Assembly (NCBI GenBank): GCA_030549495.1
Contig: JAUIRK010000242.1
Span: forward strand, 124,001-188,000
Length of the DNA stretch: 64,000 nucleotides
Reading direction: 5' to 3'
Origin: Nectonema munidae
Lineage: Eukaryota; Nematomorpha; Nectonematoida; Nectonematidae
The translations under genes were made by a program, and so were the position numbers. Below the pieces are notes generated by a model. That model saw only the letters and a list, made by a program, of their open reading frames with translations, was not told the origin of the DNA and made no database searches. Positions 1-10,300 of this stretch are shown in pieces. The number at the start of each line of letters is the position of its first letter. The first letter of the stretch is position 1.

Positions 1-529
1 GCTACAATGTCTCTGAAAAACTTCAAAATGATTTCAAGAGTCTTACGATTTGATGACAAAAAAACAAGGGAAAATAGAAGAGAAAAAAACAAGTTTGCTC
101 CAATTCAAGAAATTTGGGATGAATGGGTTGCTATTCTACCAAAACTTTTCAATCCCGGTTTTCAAGTAACAGTAGATGAGCAGCTCAGAGGCGCTCAGGG
201 GAAATTGTCCTTTTAGACAGTACATTCCTACCAAACCAGATAAATATGGATTAAAGTTTTGGATTTTAGCAGATGTTGAGAGTTTTTACGTATGGAACAT
301 CCAGCCATATTTGGGAAAGCAACCTGGAAATACAGCTGAAAAAAATCAAGGAAAGCGTGTTATGATGGATATGACAAAAGGACTAAAGGGTCACAACGTG
401 ACGTGTGACAATTTTTTTACATCTTTGAACCTGTCTAAAAGACTCTTAAAAGAGAGAAAAATGACTTTGCTTGCTACAGTTCGTAAAAACAAAAAGTTTA
501 TACCACCAGCAATACTTGATATAAAATGA
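1..529 (+). pseudogene. piggyBac transposase remnant (copy 1, cut by window edge)
   Basis: Two overlapping frames (7-216 and 176-529) together cover the middle of a piggyBac (DDE_Tnp_1_7) transposase. Visible family landmarks are the FDDK block, a VTVDEQL motif holding the first catalytic Asp, a PFRQYIPTKPDKYGLKFW block and CDNFFTSLNL with the second catalytic Asp, followed by LLATVRKNKK. The two frames swap near position 190, so the copy carries a frameshift and is not functional. The start lies outside the window. The reading frame stops at 529 soon after the TVRKN block, so the region with the third Asp (normally GGVD) and the C-terminal zinc-binding tail are missing. The LINE tail begins about 70 bases further on, so the LINE may have truncated it. 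It is more similar to ordinary piggyBac consensus than the copies at 17-19 kb and 46-48 kb. Family assignment is firm; the subfamily is unknown. Confidence 0.85.
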
Positions 530-599
530 CACATTTACAACAATTATATAAAATGACAAAATAAGTAAAGGTAGAAAATAAAATCATATGATACAAGAA

Positions 600-2703
600 T
601 TAGTTATACAATTCATACTTATTAATAAGACTTTTTTTAGTTTCACTTTTAACTTTATTAAATGAAGTAAAGTTGAGCAAGCTAGTAATATTAGCATTCC
701 AATGTTTTGCAACTTTCCAATTGAAGGACTGCTTAGAGGATTTACACTTATATTGAGGGAGAAAAATATTATATATGGATCGAAGACGAATAGAGTGCAT
801 TTGCTTAACAGGTTTTAACTGATTGTACAAGCAGGATGGAACTAAACCACATAAAAGTTTGAAACAAAATAAAGTAAGTTTATATTCATATATATCATCA
901 ACTTTCAGCATTTGAAGATCATAAAAAAGAATGTTAGAAGAGTATCTAATATTCAAGTTTAAAATAATTTTCAAAACTTTTTTTTTTGAAGAGTAAGTAA
1001 AACATTCAGATTACTATGACCCCATATTAAAATATTATAAGTCAAATAAGGAATGAAAAAGGACTTGTAGAGAAGAATATTTTTACCTAGATAATTTTTA
1101 AAGCTTTTCAACATTCCAATAACAGAAGAGAGTTTCAATGAGAGAGCTTTCATATGATCATGCCATGATAGCTTTTCATTAATGATCAATCCAAGCAAAT
1201 TGAAAGACTTTACAAAGTCAATATTGAGCTTCTTACAAACTTTCAACTTGTCAACAGAAGTTTTAGAAAAAATAATGCCTTTTGTTTTCACATGATTGAT
1301 AACCAAATCATTATATGAACACCATTTTAAAACCTCGTTATAGTTTTTATTCAAATTTTCAAGTTCAGAATCAAATGATATGGAATTAGATGAAAATAAT
1401 AATGTTACATCATCAGCATACAAGAAAATTTTTATTTTTATATTACTTTGAGGAATATCATTAATAAATATTTTGAACAATAAGGGGCCTAGTAAGGAGC
1501 CTTGAGGTACACCACAATGTAGCATACTGTGTTTAGACGAAATATCATTTATTGAAACAAACTGTTCTCTTTTATGGAGATATGATTCGACCAGATCAAG
1601 TGATGATGATGAAAATCCATACAATTTGAGTTTTTCCAAAAGTATCATATGATTCAATGAATCAAATGCTCGAGTCATTTTTAAAAATACAGCTAAAACT
1701 TTTTCATTTTTGTCAAGGTCAGTTATAATATTATTCAAAAAAGAAAAATGCAAAGTTTCAGTTGAATAATACTTTCTAAAAGCATGCTGGTTTTCAAAAT
1801 ACAGATTATTTGAAGAAAAATAGTTTTCAATTTGCAAAAAAAGAAGTCTTTCAAAATGGCTAAAACAGGCACTATAGTTATAGGCCTATAATTCTCAACT
1901 AACATTCTCGATCCCTTTTTATGAACAGGAATTACACGCCCTATTTTAAAAACATATGGAAAAATAGCATGTATAACACAATCATTGAAAAGGGAAACTA
2001 ATGGAGAGCATACAATATTCAATATAGATTTGATTTTGTTAGTGGACAACCCTAGAAAATCTTCACAATCACTATTTTCAAGAGAAATGACTGCATTCAG
2101 TAGATCATTAGGAGAAAATCTACTAAAATTAAACATACTTGATGCTTCACTGACATAGCTGGAAAAGTGATCACCTATAGAAGAAATTGAGGTAGAACAA
2201 ATGTGATCATTAAAAGCATTAGCAATCTCAAATGAATCATAAATTGAGGAACTGTTCAATGAAATTTCAGATATCGAAATTTTTCCAGGCTTAAGAATAC
2301 TATTCAATTTAGACCAGATTTGCTTGGAGTCTTTAATGTTTAAAAACTGACTACAGTAAAATCTACGTTTCAACTTTCTACACTCAAATTTTATCCTATT
2401 TCTCAAACTTTTCAGTTCAGTTTTCAATAGGGAACAAACATTATTACAACTATTAATTTTTTTATGAAGTTTATCCCTTCTTTTAATTAAACTTAAAACT
2501 TCATCCGAAAGCCAATTCTTATCCTTTATTTTATACTTACTGTTATGACCATTTTTAGATTTGACAAAATTACAGTCATTCGCTAGTGATGCTAGTTTAT
2601 TTGACAGAAAATCAGCAGCTATTTCAGGGTTACTAGAGCATTGTAGCATTTGGTTGGTTTGAGATATCAAAGCACTTTCAGCAGTTAAGCTATATGCTCG
2701 CAT
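600..2703 (-). pseudogene. LINE ORF2, reverse transcriptase part (broken)
   Basis: Three frames (2703-1735, 1837-971, 974-600) cover the RT. The first has the pre-RT WLSDEVLSLIKRRDKLHKK block and IGRVIPVHKKG with NYRPITIVPVL. The second has the fingers and palm: GVPQGSLLGPLLFKIFINDI and the catalytic FLYADDVTLLF. Motif A reads VFLKMTRAFDSLNH where the family normally has an Asp after FL, so one metal-binding residue is replaced by Lys. The third frame carries the C-terminal tail ending WNANITSLLNFTSFNKVKSE. The frames change near 1750-1840 and at an A/T homopolymer near 975. The first ORF start (2703) falls inside the SINE, so it is not a native start. Confidence 0.8.
2638..2651. repeat. 14-bp target-site duplication of the SINE (copy 1)
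   Basis: GCATTGTAGCATTT occurs here and again at 2827-2840, immediately bordering the SINE on both sides. A perfect duplication suggests a recent insertion. Confidence 0.85.
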
Positions 2704-2826
2704 TATGCTTAAGATGGTTAATCACAGTTTTTGTGAATTTGTTTTTAGAGTTGGGAGCCTTGGGGATCGAACCCCTGACCTTCAACTGTTAAGCTGAGAG
2801 GTACACCCTAACAACCATGAGGCTCT
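2652..2826 (-). mobile_element. tRNA-derived SINE inserted in the LINE
   Basis: A 175-bp insertion between the endonuclease and RT parts of the LINE. It is flanked by a perfect 14-bp target duplication, GCATTGTAGCATTT, at 2638-2651 and 2827-2840. On the minus strand its first 73 bases resemble a tRNA: acceptor halves GAGCCT and AGGCTC pair, an A-box-like TGGTTGTTAGGGTG follows, and a T arm AGGGGTTCGATCCCC carries a B-box-like GGTTCGATCCC. The anticodon arm is not canonical, so this is a SINE head and not a tRNA gene. A body of about 100 bp of unknown origin follows and there is no long A tail. Confidence 0.8.
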
Positions 2827-3629
2827 GCATTGTAGCATTTCGAAAGCCGAAGAAAATTTTCAACAAACAACCTTTTATCAAAGTACTTTTTATAATTTCT
2901 TTTAATCATGAAGTCATCAAAGTTCAAACATAATACAATTGGAAAATGATCAGATAAATTTTCATTCAAAACAAAAGCCTCATGATCTCTATTTTGAAAG
3001 TTGATAAAAAAATAGTCAATCAAGAATTTAGAACTTTCTCTACTATAACAAGTTATGGACGGAAAATATCCAGATGACATGATACCATTCAAAAAACTAG
3101 AAACACAGGAGTCAGAAGCAATTTTAAATAAATTCAAATTGAAATCTCCCCCAAAAACATGTCCAGAACCGTCTTCAAGATTTACTAGGAAGTCATCAAA
3201 TTCTTCTAGAAAGTTTACCTTGTTCAAAGCATCAGGATGAAGGTATACATTATGAACAATGAGGGATGAATCCCTCAAAAAAATTTTCACAGAAGCTATT
3301 TCAAAAAAATTGAATTCTTTATGTTCACTTAAACTAAAATCAATAGATCGATGAATATAAAAACCTAGTCCACCATGAGTGTTAATTTTGCTCTTGAAAG
3401 AGTAAAATAAATAATCTTTCAATGGATGTAAATTCAAATTATTGTTCAACCACGTTTCTTGTAAAATAATAACCGAGAAAGGATGTGAAATGAAAGAATT
3501 TAAACGGGTAATGAGATCACAAAGTAATTCATATTTAGCATTCAAGCTATGGACATTTAGACTCATAATTTTAAAATTATGACCTTCAATTGAAAGATCT
3601 CTTACATCGGTCAAAAGAGAAGATTTCAA
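2808..3629 (-). pseudogene. LINE ORF2, AP endonuclease part
   Basis: This frame encodes the N-terminal endonuclease of ORF2. The exonuclease-endonuclease-phosphatase fold motifs are in order: NVHSLNAK, the catalytic LQETWL, HGGLGFYIHR, the GGDFNLNLF motif, LIDYFFIN, and the terminal SDHFPIVL holding the catalytic Asp/His pair. The domain therefore looks intact. The frame runs into the SINE insertion, whose bases supply the last few codons (EPHGC) and the stop, so endonuclease and RT are no longer joined. Even with the SINE removed, the endonuclease and RT frames do not meet in phase, so another indel lies close to the junction. Role in the family: nicks target DNA to prime reverse transcription. 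Confidence 0.8.
2827..2840. repeat. 14-bp target-site duplication of the SINE (copy 2)
   Basis: Second perfect copy of GCATTGTAGCATTT, at the 5' side of the minus-strand SINE. Confidence 0.85.
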
Positions 3630-3725
3630 AAAATATTGACTATGGGAATAACTAAATATATTTTCACATGAATTTTGTTCGAATCAAGTATAAAAAAATC
3701 ATTCAAATCAAGATAATATGAATGA

Positions 3726-4844
3726 CTATGGCTCAGTTAACAGAATAGATAAATTTTTAGAATTCAAATTAAGAAGGTAATCCTTATAAATTTTTAATGA
3801 ATGACAATTAGTAGAATTAACGATATGATTACAATCCAATTTTTTAGACGAGCAAAATTTACAAAAAATTTTATCCTGATTAACACAGTCTTTGCAAAAA
3901 TGATTTTCACTACAATGCTTACATGTAGGATGAGATGCACTACATTCTATGGCAAAATGATTGTATTCATTGCATTTAAAACAAACTTTTACATAACTAC
4001 GAAGTAGTTCAACAGCAAAACATTCAGAGTTCAAATAAATATATTTGTTATTCAAAATACTTTTAACACAAGAAATATCAAATTTAATAGCAAAATTGCA
4101 AAGTTTACAATTATATGTATTAAATTTGAATAGGTTCTGAATGTTAACCAAATCAATACCATTCTGTTCTGAAATAGAGACTTTAAGATCATTTACTGAA
4201 AACGTTGCATCCACATTTTTTAGACAAAAATATGGAGATTTAGGTTTAATAGGATCAAAAACAACATTCATATCCTTTAAAGAAGATTTCAAATGATTCA
4301 AATCATGAATTGAGTTGCTTTCAATCAATAAGGATCCGTTTGATGTCCTCTTATACTTTTTTAGACGCAACTTATTGATAGTCGGTTTGAGTTTATCTTC
4401 AATAGCTTTCTTTGTACCCTTTTCAAATTTATCAAAAAACTTAGGAATTGATATACTAAGCTCAGGAGTAAAGACTTTTTTCGTTTGAAGCGATGTATCA
4501 CTTATACCTATCCCACATACAGCATCAGCATAGGAAGAAGGAACAATATTCATTGTAGGTTTACATTTTGATATCTGATCAATTTTATTATTAAAGGTAG
4601 GAAAAGAAGAATTGGAAACAAGCTCATTATGAGATGAACTTATACCTTTCATAACCTGAGTAAGTTTATCATCCATGTTTGATAATTTATCAGCAAAGCT
4701 AAACTCATAATTCAAGGTTTCAATAACATTTTTTAAACAAAATTTAATTTCTTTTTTAGTCAAAGAATCAATTTTTTCAAAAAGATCTTTGAGTTTTTCC
4801 ATAGCAATTAAAAATTTCAACCTCAAAAAAGTACAGTTAAGCAA
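3726..4844 (-). CDS. LINE ORF1, zinc-knuckle nucleic-acid-binding protein
   Basis: An intact 372-residue frame upstream of the endonuclease frame of the same LINE. The C-terminal third holds a CCHC zinc knuckle, CFKCNEYNHFAIEC (C-x2-C-x4-H-x4-C), followed by more Cys/His pairs (CKHCSENHFCKDC, CKFC, then CNH). ORF1 proteins of Jockey/CR1-type LINEs bind element RNA and form the RNP, usually with one or more such knuckles. The N-terminal part is Lys- and Ser-rich with heptad-like stretches and no domain I can name. The start at 4844 (TTG or a Met shortly inside, such as the one at about 4802) is not certain. The frame is open to its stop with no disruption, in contrast to the broken ORF2 downstream. 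Confidence 0.75.
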   Translation of the reverse strand: MLNCTFLRLKFLIAMEKLKDLFEKIDSLTKKEIKFCLKNVIETLNYEFSFADKLSNMDDKLTQVMKGISSSHNELVSNSSFPTFNNKIDQISKCKPTMNIVPSSYADAVCGIGISDTSLQTKKVFTPELSISIPKFFDKFEKGTKKAIEDKLKPTINKLRLKKYKRTSNGSLLIESNSIHDLNHLKSSLKDMNVVFDPIKPKSPYFCLKNVDATFSVNDLKVSISEQNGIDLVNIQNLFKFNTYNCKLCNFAIKFDISCVKSILNNKYIYLNSECFAVELLRSYVKVCFKCNEYNHFAIECSASHPTCKHCSENHFCKDCVNQDKIFCKFCSSKKLDCNHIVNSTNCHSLKIYKDYLLNLNSKNLSILLTEP

Positions 4845-4860
4845 GCGTTACCATAACAAT

Positions 4861-5671
4861 TTTGAATTGATTTTTAGAGCTCATTAAAAAAAATTAAATA
4901 TTAAAGAGAATATAATATTTGAAATATAATTCAAAAAGTAACTATTAAATATTGACAAATATCTAAAAACAGTAATACTTACAAAGTAAAAGCAAGGGTT
5001 TTATTTGAAATTTAAACCAAATCCTGCTCATTTTTTCTCAAAACATGTCGCCTGCTATCTGTCCTTCTGCAAATTACTAAAAGTACACACGTTGTAATTT
5101 CCGTTTTTATCTATTTTTAAATTAAAATTTATTTTGGCAAAATTCAATATAACTAATCTTGTACATAAACTTTACATTTAGAGATTTTATTTTTCCATGT
5201 TTTGAATTCGGATAAGTACCTTTAAAATGAACATAATGACATACTACTTTCTGATTTTTATGATTTTAACAATATGAATTTTTAAGCCGTATAAATATGC
5301 AATATGCTAAAATTTTATATATTATGAAAATTATATTTTCAAATAAACTTTATTTTTTATTATATTTTGTCTTGTTACGTTAAAGTTTTATAAATGACTT
5401 AATTTTTTTTTCGTAATGTAAATCCTGTATATTTTTCTTCGTTGATATAACTTTGTTACTCATTGAATCTTATTTTTAAGATATTCGATTTGATGTGGAC
5501 GTTTTTTTATTTATTATTTTAAGATAAATCAATCAAATAGAGATTTTTTCTCCTGATATATATATCTAATTTATAAAGTGGTTTTTGTGTTTAAAAACTT
5601 GTAATGTTTCCATTAAATGTTGTTTTAGATTCCTAAAAATTCAATCCACAGCATGAAAAGTATATTTTTGT
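4861..5671. other. AT-rich stretch upstream of USP12-46
   Basis: No coding exon or recognisable repeat is seen. It probably contains the promoter and 5' untranslated sequence of the USP12-46 gene, since the likely start codon follows at 5672, but no core promoter element stands out. Confidence 0.4.
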
Positions 5672-5674
5672 ATG
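5672..5674 (+). CDS. Usp12-46: USP12-46 exon 1 (candidate): start codon against an intron
   Basis: An ATG is followed directly by GTAAGA, a near-ideal splice donor. Joined to the certain exon at 7291 (phase 0, beginning GTNFSHL), it yields MGTNFSHL. USP12 and USP46 proteins have MGANAS or MGTNAS at the same place, so the junction gives exactly the expected residue. Upstream in this frame a stop lies seven codons before the ATG (TGA at 5654-5656), so this ATG would be the initiator. An out-of-frame ATG at 5653 overlaps it. I found no other ATG next to a donor in the 2.4 kb before exon 2. A weaker alternative is a small frame starting at 6806 with a phase-0 donor after 6877. Confidence 0.4.
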
Positions 5675-6805
5675 GTAAGATCATTCTTATTTATCCATTT
5701 ATTTTATTAAAAAACATTTTAAAAACCACAAAATTTTAAAAACTTTATTCACTTAAAAAATAGTAATGCGATACATAACCAATTTTAATAAAGCAAACCA
5801 TGGAGCGATTAAAAAACAACAAAAATTCAGAAATTTTCCCTCTATATGCTTTTTTATTTTTTTGTTAATTATATAAAGTGGAATATATTTAGCAATTTTT
5901 TTTATTTGTAAGTATTAAATATAAAAGGTTATATACATTCAATATAACCACACAAAATAAAATGATAATTATAGTTTTAAATTTCAATAAATTTTTATTT
6001 TATACAAACAACCTATTATGAAAATTTCTTTACTTATATTATCGAATTAAGAAAAAAAAATGGAGACAGATATAGCTATTTGTAATAAACTGTTTTTAAA
6101 ACTAAATCTCGTCCAAACATCAGAGGTAGATTGCATTGCTTCTATTTTCTTTTGAAAATAATATATATATTCAGTCTTCTTTAATTTCAGTCATTTTACT
6201 TTTCACTAAGATAGTATATTTTGTAAACGCTTCTTTATTTCAAATAAAATGTCGTTAACCCTTGTACACTTTAATTAAAGTGACAACATAAGCTTCATAT
6301 AGATGTCGGATCCATTTTTCTGCAAGTTAAATAGTTTAAATATATTTAAATGTTTTATTGGAAGAATTAAACTGCACATTAAATAATTTTTTATCAAATT
6401 GAACAACTTACCCCTGAATTAGATGCTTGCTTGGGTATCGGCAATTCCCTTTACACGTCTCTCTCAATCCATAGACGAGTATGTACTCACTTGATTTATT
6501 ATCGAAAATAGAAGGGTTGATATGACCAATTAGAAAATTGATGGGTGCATAGGGAAAGACGGAAATATTCTTTTGCTGATGCTTTCTTCCTGTTATAAAA
6601 TTAGAGTTTTAACCCAGGGTTGTCAGATGTCCTGGTTTTCCGAGATTTTTCTTGTTTTCTCCATAGATTTAGAAGAATACAGGTTTTTCATTCAATAATA
6701 ATCTTAAATCTCAAAAAAGAGTTTAGAAAAATTTATCTCCAACTGTTATTGTTTATCTCCCTTTAGTATAAAAACCCGTACTTGTGTGAAGCAAAAAAAT
6801 TCGCT

Positions 6806-6877
6806 ATGGCGAAACTATTTCCAAATCTGGCAGAGAGTCTCGGTGTATGCGATGATCAAGATTTTGTGTTGAGGACA
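6806..6877 (+). other. Alternative first-exon candidate in intron 1
   Basis: A short frame (MAKLFPNLAESLGVCDDQDF and four more residues) ends at a phase-0 donor GTAAAT, so it would also splice to 7291. A TATAAAA motif lies at 6767-6773, about 33 bases before the ATG. It has no resemblance to known USP12/46 N-termini, so it is less likely than the ATG at 5672. Confidence 0.15.
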
Positions 6878-7290
6878 GTAAATGCTTGAAAATCTTTCCG
6901 TCTATTTCTCAAAATTCGGCTTTTTAAAAATTGGCTAATTCGTTTGCTAAAAAACTGAGCAGAAAAGTTATCTTTTACTTTCAAAGTATTTTTCATATTA
7001 ATTATTTTTTTGTAAAAAAATACAAATTCTTATTCTTGACTTTTTTCAATACCTTTTTTGTCGTGGTTTGATAATTTGGCAACCGTGCATGCATACGTTC
7101 ATAGCAAGATAAATCAAGAAAAATAGTTTGATTTTTTTTACTACCTTGTTACCAAAGAAAAATTATTTTTTATTGATAAACTCATGGAGAAGCAGAAAAT
7201 GCGTTTTTTATATGTGCACGGCATATAGAGCTAGGATAACTTAATATTTCAATTTTGTGTCTTATAGTTTTTTCATTAATTTATTTTTAG

Positions 7291-7371
7291 GGGACAAATT
7301 TTTCTCATTTGGATAAAAATGATATAACTGAATTTTTGGCGCAATCAGAGAAATTTTTCGGATTAACAAAT
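7291..7371 (+). CDS. Usp12-46: USP12-46 exon 2
   Basis: 27 codons, phase 0 at both ends, acceptor TTTTTAG before GGG and donor GTAATT after AAT. The product begins [12 protein letters not shown] and ends SEKFFGLTN; it aligns without gaps to the 27-residue USP46 segment GTNASALEKDI to EHYFGLVN. This is the segment just before the Cys box. Confidence 0.85.
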
Positions 7372-10300
7372 GTAATTTTCTATTCATTTAATTTATTACT
7401 ACTTAATTTTTTTGTTTATTTTTGCTGGTTACATTTTTTGGGCTTTTTAGAAATTGTTGTCGACCTGTTTGAATTTTTTTTAAAGATTTTAATCTTTTCA
7501 AGCTCAATGGTAAAAAAGGTAAAATGTAAAGGTACTCCTGGGGTGTTTTTATCTAGAAGGCACAATTGCATCGTTTGTATCGAACTATGAAGAAAATAGG
7601 CTTGATGCCGGATCGAACCCAAGACCTTGAGTTATCGAATCCCAGTACATAACCAACCTTACTCACGCCCCCAATAATCTAAAGTTATTTAGGAGTTTAC
7701 TATCATTAATGCCAAAAATTGATAAATTAAAATTTTGAGATATTCATACTACACGATCATTGATAAATAAATTTGTCTGTTTGAAGTTATATAAAAAATC
7801 ATTCAAAAAGAAAAAACGTTATTCCAAACCGATGCCTGAAAGAAGTTATTCCTTGTTTTTTGAAACCTATGGTTTCTTTTCTTTTTTTTTAATAAATTTT
7901 ATCTACTTAAAACAGGTGAATGTTATTTTGGGCATGTGCTTTTTGACCTGAAATTGTCGTTCAACAATAATTTAACACAATTATACATTTCTACACCTTT
8001 TTCCCCCATCTAAAAGATGTGTATTAGATAAAAGCTTCCTAGATTCAGGTTTATAATTTATGGAATAAAATTCAATAGCTGATATTTTTTGATTAATATG
8101 CAATATGTTGGATCAAAAAATGTTAGTTTTGATAAATTTAAGTTTAGTAGCCAGGTTACATGAAAAAAGAAAGTTAAATGATATAAAATAAAATAATTTT
8201 TTTCCTTCTTCACAATACATTTTTTGCAGTGGTATAAATTAGCTCGTTTGTTAGCTATGGTAGTTAAAACGGAGTAACCACTAGGATCGATTTTTGCTGA
8301 GCTTACAAATATAAATTGTCTTCGTTTATAAATGATTTATAACACAATTCATCTGCCGTACATTAGTTATCTTCTGATTATTTCGGTCGTTAGCCGGTTA
8401 AAGTTAAAAAAGACGAACTTAAAGTGAAAAATAAAAAATAAAAACCTTATCGGTTATAAAGAGCGGAGCTTATACAAATCTGCTTTACATTGGATGTCGT
8501 TTGATTATTATCTTTTTTAACTGGTTAATTAGACAATTTAAACACAATTTGCAATTATAACTCTTTTTGATGGCGTGAGTAAGGTTGGTTAGTAGATATA
8601 ATTGCCGGACTATAGGGCGCACCTGAATATAAGCCACACCCACTGAATTTTTATAATTATTTTGAACATAAATAAGCCGTACATGTCTATAAGTCGCAAG
8701 TGCCTACCGGTACATTGAAACAAATGAACTTTACACAGGCTTTGACGAAACACAAATTGTGACAAAAATAAAAAATTTGCGATAAACAGTGGCCTACCAA
8801 GAAAGTCATTGGTCACTTTCTTCCTCCGCCTCGGCACTGAAGTCATCTCCTTCGGTATCGGAGTTGAATAGCCGCAGAATTGCTTCATCCGATGTTGGAT
8901 CATTTTTATTGTCGCTCTCGTCACTTTCATCAGGAGGCAAATCTCGCTGAGCTCATGCTGCCCTCTTCAACACGTAGCAGTCCAGCTTTTCGAAACTCTT
9001 GATGATAGTGGATTTTTTGACAATGCTCCATGCTATCAGGACCTATTGTCAGACTTGACCTTAAGTTGCTCTTCGCATGCGGTCCGTTTTAGTGAAGGAT
9101 TTCTGCCTACTTGTCATCCAAGACTCCCACTAAACACGGAGCGCCACCTTAAATACACTATTTAAACTGATATACTTTGTTGTGCCCACAGGAATTTGAA
9201 GAGGAATTGACTTTGTCTTCTTGATGGCTTCTTTCACAGAATCTGTTATATGAGCCATCATGCTGTCCAAAACGAGCAATGCCTTGTTCCTGTGAAAGAA
9301 TCCTTCGGTCTTTTGCCGTAACACTCCGTATACCATTCATGCATTAGGCTTTCCGTCATCCATTCTTTCTTGTTGACTTTCACTAGAATTCTTCTCCAGA
9401 ATTTTTCTTTTCGCATCGTCGTGCATTTAAAAATCACTATCAGTGGAAGCTTTTCTCCCGATGCCGTGCAGCTAAGAACACAGGTGAAGTGCGTTTTTTT
9501 ATGCCCAGTTATTTTCAGCGTGACGGATGATTCGCCTTTCCTGTTGACAGTCTGAGTGAGAGGCAGGTCAAATTTCAGAGGAACCTCATCCATATTTATG
9601 ATGTCGTGCGGGCCAATGGAATGCTTCGCTATCTTTGCATCAGTGAATTTGTGGAAGTTTGACATTTTTTTCTCGTAGTCTGTAGGGAGCTGCTGACACA
9701 GACTCGTCCGTACCCTGATGGATAGGCCTTTAAGTCTCATAAATCTGAGACACCACGATGATCCACCTCTAAAATCCTTGAACCATGATGAGGGTGACAA
9801 AATGACTACCGTAATCAGAATGTTTTTAGCGCGCTCGATTTAATCTAAACAATAAATTAAAAAGTTACATTGTTTCACTTTAACCTGTTTGGCAATTTCA
9901 TTGGTCTAATGAAAGCTTCATGCTGCCAAAAAACTGAGCACCATCACAATGTGAAAGTGGGAAAAATCCATAAATTAGCCACATCATTGTTTAAGCCGCA
10001 ATGTTCAAAGCGTGGGAAAAAAGTAGCGGCTTATAGTTCGGAAATTACGGTACTCGGTTTCGATAACTCAAGGTCTTGGGTTCCATCCAAACCTGTTTTT
10101 CTCATAGTACAATACAAGCGACGCAATTGTGCCTTCTCGATGAAAACACCCCACTGTATCTTTACCTTTTAAGAGGTAATTGCCCCCCCCTGCCCCCCCC
10201 CCCCCCAATATTTGAGAAAAGGCTGTTTAACACTGAATGACGCAACACTCTTTACTTTAGTTTGGAAACACTTGTTACTGCAATTCCGTTCTTCAAGCAC

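Larger units (their letters stand above)
597..4860 (-). mobile_element. Near full-length LINE (CR1/L2-like, Jockey superfamily)
   Basis: Read on the minus strand, this 4.3-kb stretch has the order ORF1 (zinc-knuckle protein), AP-type endonuclease, reverse transcriptase and 3' tail, as in CR1/L2/Jockey-type non-LTR retrotransposons. It has no long terminal repeats. A tRNA-derived SINE (2652-2826) splits the ORF2 region between endonuclease and RT. Besides the SINE, ORF2 shows frame changes around 1750-1840 and at a homopolymer near 975. ORF1 is an uninterrupted 372-residue frame, so the insertion is fairly young although ORF2 is dead. The 3' end lies close to the end of the piggyBac fragment at 529, and the tail has a repeated ATAAAATGAC-type motif near 521-560. 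Target-site duplications were not resolved. The clade is inferred from RT motif flavour and a tree would settle it. Confidence 0.85.

Noticed and set aside
2754-2826. tRNA gene inside the LINE
   Set aside because: Acceptor and T arms pair but the anticodon arm is not canonical, and a target duplication encloses the tRNA-like part plus a 100-bp body.
7600-7672. tRNA gene on the minus strand
   Set aside because: The A and B boxes are present but the cloverleaf does not close, and the unit continues into a shared body found at four loci, so it is a SINE head.
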